Part shown: positions 21,791-28,889 of the stretch, piece by piece
How positions within the stretch are numbered: position 1 is the stretch's first letter
How the letters are laid out: each line of letters opens with the position of its first letter
NCBI GenBank assembly: GCA_964486395.1
Contig: CAZALP010000003.1
Coordinates: 1-29,827 of the forward strand
Direction: 5' to 3'
DNA: 29,827 nt
Source of the DNA: CAYYJV01 sp964486395
GTDB lineage: Bacteria; Patescibacteriota; Minisyncoccia; Minisyncoccales; MHMH01
Notes under the pieces: generated by a model
Told to the model about the DNA's origin: nothing
Database searches by the model: none
The model's input: the letters and a program-made list of their open reading frames with translations, nothing else
Position numbers and translations under genes: made by a program

Positions 21791-22252
21791 TTAACTTAAA
21801 AGAACACCGAGATCTTCTTTTTTACGATAATGAATTACTTGCGCTCCAGGGGTTCTCAAAGCAATGCCACGAGCCAAGCTGAACTGATCCTCCACAAAAT
21901 AGTCGCACCCCTCTTCCAAGATTACTCGCACCTTGAACTCCAGAGGAGTTTCTCCTTCTCGAGAGAGAAAAACTTTATCGCAGGGGATTTCGTGCCTCTT
22001 CAGCCATTCCAGCACCACCTTCTCATTGCCCCGAAAAGCGTAAGTGGCAATAATAATCTGGTGGCCTTGAGCTTTCAAACAATACATGAGTCTCTTTACT
22101 TCCTTATCTGGACGGCGAAAGTTCCTGTACAGGAACTTTCCAAGAGGATTCAGCAACAGTCTGTTCCAAATCTTCTCCTGGTGCCTGAGCAGTTTGTCTA
22201 ATTTTAAAATACCTTTAGCTATCACTCCATCAACATCAAATCCAATATTCAA
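21791..22252 (-). CDS. HAD-superfamily phosphatase/nucleotidase-like protein
   Basis: This 153-residue haloacid-dehalogenase-fold protein is probably a phosphatase. Motif I is FDVDGVIA with nucleophile Asp6 and acid/base Asp8. Motif II is IIIATYAFR with Thr70, Lys107 serves as motif III, and motif IV is YFVEDQ (Glu121-Asp122). A cap-like helical segment (HQEKIWNRLLLNPLGKFLYR) lies between motifs I and II. The size and VEDQ ending resemble the small 5'-nucleotidase (NT5C-type) branch. The start is a TTG, eleven bases after AGGAGG, needed to keep motif I at the N-terminus. It is the second gene of the leader-controlled operon, with only 15 bases after the ParB-fold gene. Substrate is unknown. 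Confidence 0.75.
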   Translation of the reverse strand: MNIGFDVDGVIAKGILKLDKLLRHQEKIWNRLLLNPLGKFLYRNFRRPDKEVKRLMYCLKAQGHQIIIATYAFRGNEKVVLEWLKRHEIPCDKVFLSREGETPLEFKVRVILEEGCDYFVEDQFSLARGIALRTPGAQVIHYRKKEDLGVLLS

Positions 22253-22263
22253 TTCTTATCTTA

Positions 22264-22269
22264 CCTCCT
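22264..22269 (-). promoter_or_regulatory. Shine-Dalgarno of the HAD gene
   Basis: AGGAGG overlaps the stop codon (TAG) of the preceding ParB-fold gene and lies 11 bases before the TTG start, so translation of the two genes is likely coupled. Confidence 0.75.
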
Positions 22270-22588
22270 AAGATTTTAGAATATTCTCGATGTAGTTCTT
22301 TTCTTCAGGATATACCGCTATTTTGATGGCCGTCATCCTGAGTTTGGCAGCAAGGGTGACGCGATGCCGTCCGTCTGTGAAAGATATGCCGCCCCTGAAA
22401 GTTTTACCCACTATGGGAGCATCCATTTCCTTGTCCCCATTGATAAATCTATCGAGAAGCCGTTCCAGTCTGTCTTTTTTGGGTGTGAAATCCCCTTGAG
22501 TGTTATCGGCAAAACGAAGCAACTTCTCTGGATTTACTTCAATAAGGACAAATGATGATCTACAGTGGTTTATCCAATTAACCACCAC
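22268..22588 (-). CDS. Small ParB/sulfiredoxin-fold protein
   Basis: This 106-residue protein has the ParB/Srx-fold layout. LIEVNPEKLLRFADN is the entry strand and KDRLERLLDRFINGDKEMDAPIVG the helix and strand. Then FTDGRHRVTLAAKLRMTAIKI gives the DGRHR phosphate-binding motif and its helix. In ParB this site binds and hydrolyses CTP; related stand-alone proteins bind other nucleotides or cut DNA. There is no helix-turn-helix or dimerisation domain, so it is not a chromosome-partition ParB. The GTG start lies six bases after a full AAGGAGGTGAT ribosome-binding site. A second GTG, one codon later, is also possible. It is the first gene after the structured leader and probably works with the downstream HAD protein. 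Confidence 0.72.
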   Translation of the reverse strand: MVVNWINHCRSSFVLIEVNPEKLLRFADNTQGDFTPKKDRLERLLDRFINGDKEMDAPIVGKTFRGGISFTDGRHRVTLAAKLRMTAIKIAVYPEEKNYIENILKS

Positions 22589-22594
22589 TTATCA

Positions 22595-22600
22595 CCTCCT
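22595..22600 (-). promoter_or_regulatory. Shine-Dalgarno of the ParB-fold gene
   Basis: AGGAGG, within AAGGAGGTGAT, is a near-full complement of the 16S 3' end and stands six bases before GTG 22588. It is far stronger than at any housekeeping gene here and supports the GTG start. Confidence 0.85.
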
Positions 22601-22680
22601 TGCGAATTTTTAATTTGCTTCCCTTCCGGAAACCGCTATGATGTTGGAAGTCTCACCTCGAACATAGCGGTCTTTGGAAG

Positions 22681-22713
22681 ATATATAAAAGCGACTGCTC
22701 AGAGAGAGTCGCT
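22681..22713 (-). terminator. Candidate attenuator hairpin in the leader
   Basis: The stem AGCGACT/AGTCGCT with a 10-base loop is followed by TTTATATAT on the minus strand, giving a modest U-rich tail. The loop plus two stem bases (CTCTCTCTGA, 22699-22708) is a perfect complement of TCAGAGAGAG at the transcript's 5' end. It could be a premature terminator, or a hairpin locked by a pseudoknot. Confidence 0.55.
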
Positions 22714-22756
22714 CATCTTTCTTAATTTATTCTATTAACCTCTCTCTGACGCTTGT

Positions 22757-22785
22757 AGTATACCACATTATATCAAATTTGTCAA
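22757..22785 (-). promoter_or_regulatory. Consensus sigma70 promoter of the ParB-fold/HAD operon
   Basis: On the minus strand TTGACA (22780-22785) and TATACT (22757-22762) are exactly 17 bp apart, with a TGG extended -10 before TATACT. It is 15 bases after the mnmA stop. Transcription should start near 22751. Confidence 0.9.
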
Positions 22786-22800
22786 TTTAGAGAAATGGCC

Positions 22801-23880
22801 TTATTTGATAATTCCTCCGCCGAGAAGCTCCTGACCCTTGTAGAATACAATTGATTGGCCGGGGGTAACGGCTCTTTGGGGCCTGTCGAAAACAAACTTA
22901 TTGCCCTGAACAAGTTTACCTGAGGCTAACTTTGAACGATATCTGATCTTCGCTTTTATTTTGTCCGCCTGCCCCGTAGCATTCCCGGGAAATTGCTTCG
23001 GAAAAATCCAATTTTCTTTTTCAAAAATCAGTTCCTTTTTGTACAAATCTTTTTCATTTTTAGTGACAACCAAAAAGTTCTTTTTTGGATCTTTCCGCAA
23101 AACCCAAAAGGGGCCTCCGGGAAGTCCTATTCCCTTTCTTTGCCCGATGGTATAGAAAATCAGCCCTTGGTGCCGTCCCACCTTCTTTCCCGCGGTATCT
23201 ACTATGACTCCCGGCTTTCTTTTCTTAATGTATTTTGCCAGAAATTCGTTGACCGTTTTTTGAATGAAGCAAACTTCCTGGGATTCGGAAATTCCCGAAG
23301 CCGGCAAGCCGAATTTTTTAGCCAATTTTCTGACTTCCGTCTTGGTGTATCCGCCAACCGGGAATAAAATGCGGGAAAGCTGTTTTTGATTAAGCTGCCA
23401 CAAAAAATACGATTGGTCTTTTTCCTTGTCTCTGGCTTGAAATAATCTTAAAGAGGATACTCTCGCATAATGACCAGTCGCTACAAAATCGGCCCCCAAG
23501 CTCAAAGCTTTTTCAAGCAATAATCCAAATTTTATCTCTTTGTTGCAAACCACGCAGGGATTGGGAGTGCGTCCCAGCTGGTATTCTTTCAGGAAATAAT
23601 CTACCACTTTCTTTTTGAATTCCTTTTTGAAATTCAAAACGTAAAAAGGAATTTTCAACCGCCGGGCTGCCTTTCTGGCCCTCTCTTCCGACTCCGGAGA
23701 ACAACACCTGTTCTCCGCTTTTTCCCCCTCGGCCCAAAACTTCATAAAAACCCCGATGACATCAACTCTTCGACTTTGCTCAGAGTAAAAACCAGCCCTC
23801 TTTAAAAGGGCTGCCGCTACGGAACTATCCATCCCTCCCGACATTGCCACCATCACTTTTAATTTTGAATTTCTTATCAT
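22801..23880 (-). CDS. mnmA: tRNA-specific 2-thiouridylase
   Basis: MnmA thiolates the wobble uridine (position 34) of Lys, Glu and Gln tRNAs. The ATP-binding PP-loop MSGGMDSSVAAALL is at residues 13-26. The two catalytic cysteines are C109 (PNPCVVCNKEIKFG, with C112) and C204 (SESQEVCFI). Also present are ATGHYAR and GQRKGIGLPG. The length of 359 is normal. The first nine residues (MIRNSKLKV) are encoded by an A/T repeat like that in gatA, so the true start could be the ATG at 23853. The start overlaps the YkuK-like gene by four bases. Downstream comes the promoter of the leader-controlled cassette. Confidence 0.97.
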   Translation of the reverse strand: MIRNSKLKVMVAMSGGMDSSVAAALLKRAGFYSEQSRRVDVIGVFMKFWAEGEKAENRCCSPESEERARKAARRLKIPFYVLNFKKEFKKKVVDYFLKEYQLGRTPNPCVVCNKEIKFGLLLEKALSLGADFVATGHYARVSSLRLFQARDKEKDQSYFLWQLNQKQLSRILFPVGGYTKTEVRKLAKKFGLPASGISESQEVCFIQKTVNEFLAKYIKKRKPGVIVDTAGKKVGRHQGLIFYTIGQRKGIGLPGGPFWVLRKDPKKNFLVVTKNEKDLYKKELIFEKENWIFPKQFPGNATGQADKIKAKIRYRSKLASGKLVQGNKFVFDRPQRAVTPGQSIVFYKGQELLGGGIIK

Positions 23881-24374
23881 GTGTATCTATCGGCAACCAC
23901 CGAGGCAACGTATGATTCCGGTTTTATCTTTGGCTCAAAGCCGTTGCCGCGGATAAGTCCTATCACTTCTTTAATCATATCTCTGGTCTGGCCGTTTTCC
24001 CCGACATCGGCATGAATATAGCGAAGCTGGCAATTCGGAGAAAGAACCATTTTCTCTTTCAAAATCAAAGCCAACTGGCAGGAAAGCATAACCTCTTCCA
24101 AAATTCTCGATTTCCAGCTGTAAAATTTCTTTTTGGCGGCAGCCGGATATTTTACTTTTTTAAGGAAAAATCTCCCTCCTTCGTTTTTCCTCAAAATAAC
24201 CACCGCTACCGGGAAATAAGGCTCTTCTTTAGAAGACGAATCGCAGCCGACAATAATATCGTAAGACTTGTCCGGTTTTTCCGCCACATAACTGGAAAGC
24301 TCTTCTATAACTTCTTCTAAAGAAATATTTCCTCGGGTGGGGTTGTAAAAATGGCCGTTAAATATTTCTTCCAT
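23877..24374 (-). CDS. RNase H-fold protein, YkuK/DUF458 family
   Basis: This 165-residue protein resembles Bacillus YkuK, a predicted RNase H-like nuclease of unknown role. The family start is seen in FYNPTRGNISLEEVIEELSSYV. The strand IIVGCDSSS carries a first acidic residue and LRYIHADVGENGQTRDM a second. The C-terminal RGNGFEPKIKPESYVASVVADRYT holds further conserved residues. These acidic positions match an RNase H-type active site, but activity is unproven. It sits between tpiA and mnmA, overlapping mnmA by four bases (ATGA), so it is co-translated with a tRNA-modification gene. Confidence 0.8.
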   Translation of the reverse strand: MEEIFNGHFYNPTRGNISLEEVIEELSSYVAEKPDKSYDIIVGCDSSSKEEPYFPVAVVILRKNEGGRFFLKKVKYPAAAKKKFYSWKSRILEEVMLSCQLALILKEKMVLSPNCQLRYIHADVGENGQTRDMIKEVIGLIRGNGFEPKIKPESYVASVVADRYT

Positions 24375-24388
24375 AAAATCTATTTAAA

Positions 24389-25015
24389 CTAACACGCCTT
24401 CTTGACAATGTCAATAAATTCCCTTGGCTTCAGGGAATCTCCCCCCACCAAAAGGCCGTCAAAGCCCGCTTCCTTGATATAACCTTGGGCATTGGAAGAA
24501 TTCACGCTTCCCCCGTAAAGCAAAAGAACTTTGACCTTTTTCTTTATCCTATCCCTCATCTTTTTGGCTTTTTCAATGCTACAAGGCTTGCCGGTGCCAA
24601 TGGCAAAAAGGGGCTCGTAAGCTAAAATGTAGCCGCGTTTTATCTTTTTGGGAATCTGGGAAATCTTGTCAATGCACAAAATCGGCCTCAATCCCGCCCT
24701 CATGACAGCTTTCAGCTTTTTTTCAATCAGCCAGTCGGTTTCTTTTTGGTATTTCCTCCTCTCGGAATGCCCCAAAATCACGTATTCCACCCCCAGATCT
24801 CTCAGCATTTTGGGAGACACTTCGCCCGTATAGGCGCCTTTCTCCTCGTAATGGCAATCCTGAGCGCCGTTGGCCTTTAAAGCTGACAAATAGCAAAAGG
24901 GAGGACAAATCACGGCTCCCGTCTTCTTGGGGCCGGTTTTGCGGAAAATCCTCCTCGCTTCCTTTAAAGTGGGGGGATTCATTTTCCAATTGGCGACGAT
25001 AAGGGGTTTTCTCAT
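24389..25015 (-). CDS. tpiA: Triosephosphate isomerase, short form
   Basis: TIM interconverts dihydroxyacetone phosphate and glyceraldehyde 3-phosphate. All catalytic residues are kept: Asn9 and Lys11 (VANWKMN), His83 (ILGHSERRK) and Glu134 (AYEPLFAIGTG), with the phosphate-binding LLYGGSVNSSNA and GLLVGGDSLKP. At 208 residues it is about 40 shorter than usual. The missing residues come from the helices between the barrel strands, for example between strands 2-3 and 5-6. It is the only clear carbon-metabolism gene here and lies between the YkuK-like gene and a small export-family gene. Confidence 0.96.
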   Translation of the reverse strand: MRKPLIVANWKMNPPTLKEARRIFRKTGPKKTGAVICPPFCYLSALKANGAQDCHYEEKGAYTGEVSPKMLRDLGVEYVILGHSERRKYQKETDWLIEKKLKAVMRAGLRPILCIDKISQIPKKIKRGYILAYEPLFAIGTGKPCSIEKAKKMRDRIKKKVKVLLLYGGSVNSSNAQGYIKEAGFDGLLVGGDSLKPREFIDIVKKAC

Positions 25016-25019
25016 ATGA

Positions 25020-25478
25020 TTAAATGGCTTTAATGATTACCAAAGTAGTTAAGGTGACCACCAGGCCCGCGATCAAAACTCCCAAGGCAATCAAAGGAAA
25101 AGCTTTTTTCCAGTGAATGCCGAATACGAAAGCTGCAAGGGATCCCGTCCAGGCTCCGGTAAAAGGAAGGGGAATCGCCACCAGTATAACCAAAGCAAAC
25201 TCTTTCCATTTTTTAAATTTCCTTTGATGATTTATTCTGGTTCTTTCAAAAAGCCAAGAAAAAAAGCGGTTAAAGAAATAAAAGTGTTGGCTAAGAAACC
25301 TGGAAACTCCTTCCAGCAGCCAAAGAATGAAAATCACCGGAATTATGTTCCCAATAACAGAAATCCAAAAAGCAGAAAGAACCGGCAAATGATAAACACC
25401 CAAAGCCAAAGGTATGGATCCCCTGAGCTCCAAAAAAGGGGAAGCTGCAATCAACAAGGTTTTAATCTCAGGAAGCAT
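25020..25478 (-). CDS. Small integral membrane protein, Sm_multidrug_ex (COG2426) family
   Basis: This 152-residue membrane protein has about four hydrophobic segments. The family pattern FLELRGSIPLALGVYHLP is at the start, GNIIPVIFILWLLEGVSRFL follows, and a basic cytoplasmic loop (RTRINHQRKFKKWKE) precedes IPLPFTGAWTGSLAAFVFG. The name small multidrug export comes from weak evidence in the family, and the actual substrate is unknown. It is between map and tpiA, with four bases to tpiA. Confidence 0.8.
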   Translation of the reverse strand: MLPEIKTLLIAASPFLELRGSIPLALGVYHLPVLSAFWISVIGNIIPVIFILWLLEGVSRFLSQHFYFFNRFFSWLFERTRINHQRKFKKWKEFALVILVAIPLPFTGAWTGSLAAFVFGIHWKKAFPLIALGVLIAGLVVTLTTLVIIKAI

Positions 25479-25483
25479 TTAAT

Positions 25484-26236
25484 CTATTTTACCACAGTTA
25501 GAATCTTAGCTCCATTTCTGGTCACCAGGACTTCGTGTTCGAAATGACAGGACAAAGAGCCGTCAGCAGTCTCAAAACCGTAGCCGTCTTCGGATTTTTT
25601 TAACCTCCAGTCCCCCGCCGTAACCATGGGCTCCAAGCATAAAACCTGTCCTTCCTTGATCTCCGGACCCGAACCGCGCTTGCCGTAATTCAAAATCTTA
25701 GGGTCTTCATGAAGCTCTCTGCCGATGCCGTGGCCGCAAAGATCCCGAACCACATTAAAACCCTGGTCTTCTACGTATCTCTGGATGGTATTGCCGATGT
25801 CCCCGAAAGTATTGCCGGGTCTGACTTTTTTGATTCCCCTCTTCAAGGCCTTCTTGGTCACCCTGATTAATCTTTGAGCTTCCGGCGAAATTTTACCCAC
25901 CGGCAAAGTAACTGCCATATCTGAATGGTATCCTTTATATTTTATCCCCAAATCCAAAGAAACAATATCACCTTCTTTTAATTCCCTGCCGGAGGGAATC
26001 ACGTGTACCAATTCTTCATTGATTGAAACGCAAAGAGCCGAAGGAAATCCCTGATAACCCTTAAAAGAACATTTTCCCCCGTATTCTAAAATTAGGGTCT
26101 CGGCGACCCTGTCTAGTTCTTTGGTGGTAATTCCGGGCTTCACTCTTTTTTCCAGCTCTTGCATGATACGAGCCAGAATCTTTGCACCTTCAGCCATTAT
26201 TTTTATCTCCTCTCGAGTTTTTATTGGAATATCCAT
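25484..26236 (-). CDS. map: Methionine aminopeptidase type I
   Basis: Map removes N-terminal methionine from new proteins. The dinuclear metal ligands are visible in order: Asp in SLDLGIKYKGYHSDMAVT (two Asp), His in CGHGIGRELHEDP, Glu in CLEPMVTAG and Glu in HFEHEVLVT. The length of 250 matches the bacterial type Ia enzyme. It follows adk and the dephospho-CoA-kinase-like gene in the spc-operon order. A 20-bp palindrome sits 10 bases upstream of the ATG, so it may have its own control. Confidence 0.98.
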   Translation of the reverse strand: MDIPIKTREEIKIMAEGAKILARIMQELEKRVKPGITTKELDRVAETLILEYGGKCSFKGYQGFPSALCVSINEELVHVIPSGRELKEGDIVSLDLGIKYKGYHSDMAVTLPVGKISPEAQRLIRVTKKALKRGIKKVRPGNTFGDIGNTIQRYVEDQGFNVVRDLCGHGIGRELHEDPKILNYGKRGSGPEIKEGQVLCLEPMVTAGDWRLKKSEDGYGFETADGSLSCHFEHEVLVTRNGAKILTVVK

Positions 26237-26245
26237 GGCAACGCT

Positions 26246-26265
26246 ATTTTACCGGTCGGTAAAAT
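26246..26265. promoter_or_regulatory. Perfect palindrome upstream of map
   Basis: On the minus strand, ATTTTACCGACCGGTAAAAT has 9-bp perfect arms around a two-base centre. It follows TATAAT (minus strand, overlapping the palindrome's first bases) and lies 10 bp before the map ATG. It resembles an operator overlapping a promoter, though no convincing -35 is seen. Confidence 0.5.
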
Positions 26266-26275
26266 TATATTACAA

Positions 26276-26851
26276 TTATTTTTCTATGGATTTTAAAACT
26301 TTTTTAACGCTGTCCTTTAACTCCTCGATTGTGCCGCTGTTTATGATGGTGAAATCGGCCATGGCGATGGGGCCGCCTTTTTCCAAATTCTCAATTTCGG
26401 CATAATCGCGGGCCTTGGCATCTTCTTCTGTTAAATTTCTGAAGCGCTGCTTTTCGTCGTTAGCCACGCTCCTGTCTTTCAACCTTTGGTATCTCAATTT
26501 GGGAGGAGCGTAAACCGCCAAAACATACATTTGATCTCCGTATTTTTCTTTCAAAACCTTGTATTCTGACCAGCTATAAAGGCCGTCCACCACTACGCTG
26601 GACTTTCTCAAGAGTTCGTCTATTTTGGAGATATTTAAAATGGCGAAAGCCGCCATGCCGTACTCTTTTCTAAAATTCTCCCGTATCTTTTTTTCATTGG
26701 CTTCAATGGGCTCTAATCCCAGTTCTTTTATCTTGTCCAAGGTGATCTGCCCGAATCTGAGGTAAGCAAAACCCTGTTTTACCAATTCGTCGGAAACCAG
26801 GCTTTTGCCGGCTCCCGGCATTCCCACAACACAAATAACTTTATTAATCAT
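26276..26851 (-). CDS. Dephospho-CoA-kinase-like P-loop kinase (UPF0200-type)
   Basis: This 191-residue P-loop protein starts INKVICVVGMPGAGKSLVSD, with the Walker A at 10-17. RKEYGMAAFAILNISKIDELL and VVVDGLYSWSEYKVLKEKY are typical of CoaE-like and archaeal UPF0200 kinases. It carries a lid-like RYQRLKDRSVANDEKQRF and a C-terminal INSGTIEELKDSVKKVLKSI. CoaE phosphorylates dephospho-CoA, but the archaeal-like pattern makes another nucleotide or coenzyme substrate possible. It sits between adk and map, where many members of this radiation carry a similar second kinase. Confidence 0.75.
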   Translation of the reverse strand: MINKVICVVGMPGAGKSLVSDELVKQGFAYLRFGQITLDKIKELGLEPIEANEKKIRENFRKEYGMAAFAILNISKIDELLRKSSVVVDGLYSWSEYKVLKEKYGDQMYVLAVYAPPKLRYQRLKDRSVANDEKQRFRNLTEEDAKARDYAEIENLEKGGPIAMADFTIINSGTIEELKDSVKKVLKSIEK

Positions 26852-26919
26852 AAATTTCAGCGATCGCGTATTTTTACGATTGGGGTGAACTTTATTTAAA
26901 AGCTTATTTAAATTTAAGT

Positions 26920-26946
26920 AAGAGCCTTTAAAGATTTACGGCTCTT
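26920..26946 (-). terminator. Weak hairpin at the end of adk
   Basis: AAGAGCC, overlapping the last codons of adk, pairs with GGCTCTT 13 bases on. The sequence after it is A/T-rich but has no clean U-run. It may reduce read-through from adk to the next gene or be an RNA-stability element. Confidence 0.35.
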
Positions 26947-27593
26947 AAAATATCTTTAAACACGTCTTCGATGGACTGTTCACCGTTGATTTTAATTAAC
27001 CCTCTTTGTTTTTTAAAATAATTTATTTGCGGCACAGTATATTTTTTGAATTGCGCCAGACGCTCTTTAATAGCCTCCGGCTTGTCATCGTATCGATAAA
27101 ACAACTCTCCGCCGCATTTGGGGCATTTTTTTAGTTTCTTAAATTCTCCGATCCAGGGAATAATCTCTTTACATTTTTTGCACTGCCTTCTTTTGGTTAA
27201 ACGGTCGAAAGCGGTTTTTTCCGAAATGTGAATTAAAATAACTTTTACGTTATCTCCCCATTCATACCACTCCAAAGCTTTATCAAAAAGCTTCGTTTCC
27301 AAATCTAACCTTGTCCCGCCGTCATAAATCCAGCCCTTAAAATTCATTTTTTTCTTGAATTCTTCCAGCTTGTCCATCCAAAGCTTGATAACGATGCACT
27401 CGGGAGCCCATTCCCCCTTGCTTAGAATTTTCGTCAGCTTCTTAGCGGTAAAATCATTGGCTTTTTGCCGCTGGCGCAAAGCCTCGCCGCTGCTAAAATG
27501 CCTTAAGCCGAATTTTTTAGCCAACAAAGCCGCTTGAGTTCCTTTGCCCGAACCAGGCCGACCGTATAAAATTATTGAAAGTGGCTTTTTCAT
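26928..27593 (-). CDS. adk: Adenylate kinase with zinc-type LID
   Basis: Adk equilibrates ATP, ADP and AMP. The P-loop GRPGSGKGTQ is at residues 11-20 and the AMP-binding HFSSGEALRQ follows. The LID has four zinc-ligand cysteines (C138, C141, C157, C160), as in Gram-positive Adk. The motif usually written DGFPR is DGGTR here (residues 91-95): the Arg is kept but the Phe-Pro is lost. At 221 residues it is normal for long-form Adk. It is three bases from secY, the normal spc-operon order. Confidence 0.93.
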   Translation of the reverse strand: MKKPLSIILYGRPGSGKGTQAALLAKKFGLRHFSSGEALRQRQKANDFTAKKLTKILSKGEWAPECIVIKLWMDKLEEFKKKMNFKGWIYDGGTRLDLETKLFDKALEWYEWGDNVKVILIHISEKTAFDRLTKRRQCKKCKEIIPWIGEFKKLKKCPKCGGELFYRYDDKPEAIKERLAQFKKYTVPQINYFKKQRGLIKINGEQSIEDVFKDILRAVNL

Positions 27594-27596
27594 AAT

Positions 27597-28886
27597 TTAG
27601 AAGGTTTCATAATCTCTCATTTGAAGCTGGGCGTTAATTTGCCTCATTGTTTCCAAAATTACCGAAACTATAATCAGCAAAGACGTGCCCCCGATAAAAA
27701 ATCTGAAAACCGTGACGCCGGTAATGCCGGCAACAATGGAAGGCATGACGGCTATGGTCGCCAAAAACAAAGCTCCAATCACCAAAACCCTGTTTAAAAT
27801 GTAGGAGAGGAAGTTGGCGGTACTCTCTCCGGGGCGGATGCCCGGGATGAAGCCACCCATTTTTTGAAGGTTGGCGGAAATCGCCTTGGGATCGAAGGTA
27901 ACAGCGGTATAAAAGAAAGTAAACAGACAAACCAAAACAAAATAAAAAGCTACGTAAATCCAAGGGTTTTCAAATAAATTCCCCATGCCTTCTGCGATAT
28001 TGCCAACCATGCCTCCGGCCCCCGCCAGAAAGTTTGCCACCATACGGGGAAACATCATAATCGCCAAAGCAAAGATGATGGGAATTACTCCTGCCGGGTT
28101 GACGTTTAAAGGCAGATAAGTGGAAACTCCCCCGTACATTTTCATACCCCTGACTCTCTTGGCATAGGAAACCGGGATGTTTCTCCGCCCCTCGTTTACC
28201 ATAACTACCCCCGCTATAATCACCAAGGCCATGGCCAAGAAAAGTAAATAAGAGGGGATTTGGGTCGGATCCCATTTGATGAATATTTCTCCCATGTTGG
28301 CGGGGAAACGGGCAATGATGCCGGCAAAAATCAAAAGCGACACGCCGTTGCCAATCCCTTTTTCCGTAATCAATTCTCCCAGCCACATCAAGAAAAGGCA
28401 GCCTGCGGCCACGGTGACAACGGAACTTAAAACCAGTTCGGTGGAAAGCTGGCCGATAGCTCCCTGTCTTTGAAACAAAACCAGCATGCTGTAAGCTTGC
28501 AAAAAAGCCAAGGGCACCGTCAAAATCCTGCCGTACTGGTTGAATTTCTGCTTGCCCTGCTCTCCCTCTTCTTTGTACATTCTTTCGAGCTGGGGAAAGA
28601 TCATAGTTAATAACTGCATGATAATGACGGCCGTAATGTAAGGCCCCAGGCCAAGCATAACAATGGAAAGATTGGATAGGGTGCCTCCCGTAAAAAGGTT
28701 CATAAGCCCGAAAACTTGGAACTGCTCGAAAAAGCCTTCCAAATCTTTGGCGTCTATTCCCGGCATGGGGATGGCCGCCATCAGGCGGAAAACAACAAAA
28801 ATCCCCAAAACAAACAAGATTTTCTTCCTCAAATCTCGAATTTTGAATACTCTGATTGTTTTATTTAACCAATCCATAAAAAACAA
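27597..28886 (-). CDS. secY: Protein translocase subunit SecY
   Basis: SecY is the channel of the Sec translocon. The 429-residue protein has ten membrane spans. Typical segments are LFVLGIFVVFRLMAAIPMPG and NLFTGGTLSNLSIVMLGLGP (plug region), followed by ITEKGIGNGVSLLIFAGIIA. The cytoplasmic loops include the ribosome-docking SYAKRVRGMKMYGG and FIPGIRPGESTANFL. It lies between rplO and adk, as in most bacteria. The start ATG has no Shine-Dalgarno and follows an A/T repeat tract. Confidence 0.98.
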   Translation of the reverse strand: MFFMDWLNKTIRVFKIRDLRKKILFVLGIFVVFRLMAAIPMPGIDAKDLEGFFEQFQVFGLMNLFTGGTLSNLSIVMLGLGPYITAVIIMQLLTMIFPQLERMYKEEGEQGKQKFNQYGRILTVPLAFLQAYSMLVLFQRQGAIGQLSTELVLSSVVTVAAGCLFLMWLGELITEKGIGNGVSLLIFAGIIARFPANMGEIFIKWDPTQIPSYLLFLAMALVIIAGVVMVNEGRRNIPVSYAKRVRGMKMYGGVSTYLPLNVNPAGVIPIIFALAIMMFPRMVANFLAGAGGMVGNIAEGMGNLFENPWIYVAFYFVLVCLFTFFYTAVTFDPKAISANLQKMGGFIPGIRPGESTANFLSYILNRVLVIGALFLATIAVMPSIVAGITGVTVFRFFIGGTSLLIIVSVILETMRQINAQLQMRDYETF

Positions 28887-28889
28887 TTT

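Larger units (their letters stand above)
22589..22751 (-). ncRNA. Structured 5' leader RNA of the ParB-fold/HAD operon
   Basis: From the predicted start near 22751 to the GTG, the leader is about 163 nt. In order it holds a purine-rich 5' segment (TCAGAGAGAG, 22740-22749), an A-rich spacer and a terminator-like hairpin (22690-22713). A second hairpin with stem CCGCTATG/CATAGCGG (22633-22640 with 22663-22670) and a 22-base loop follows, then a TTCCGGAA palindrome, GGGAAGC and AAGGAGGTGAT at the start. The 3' GGAAG could pair with CTTCC in the second hairpin's loop. I recognise no known riboswitch class. It looks like a cis-regulatory leader, but the ligand or factor is unknown. Confidence 0.6.

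Noticed and set aside
22268..22588. ParB-fold gene as a chromosome or plasmid partition ParB
   Set aside because: At 106 residues it lacks the helix-turn-helix and dimer domains and has no parA partner or parS-like repeats in view.
22268..22588. ParB-fold/HAD pair as a toxin-antitoxin module
   Set aside because: Neither protein matches a known toxin or antitoxin family. Two coupled genes with a leader are not enough to claim one.
22589..22751. Leader RNA as a T-box, preQ1, glutamine or cyclic-di-GMP riboswitch
   Set aside because: I looked for their conserved cores (for example a T-box TGGN bulge or the GEMM core) and found none. GGAAG alone is not diagnostic.
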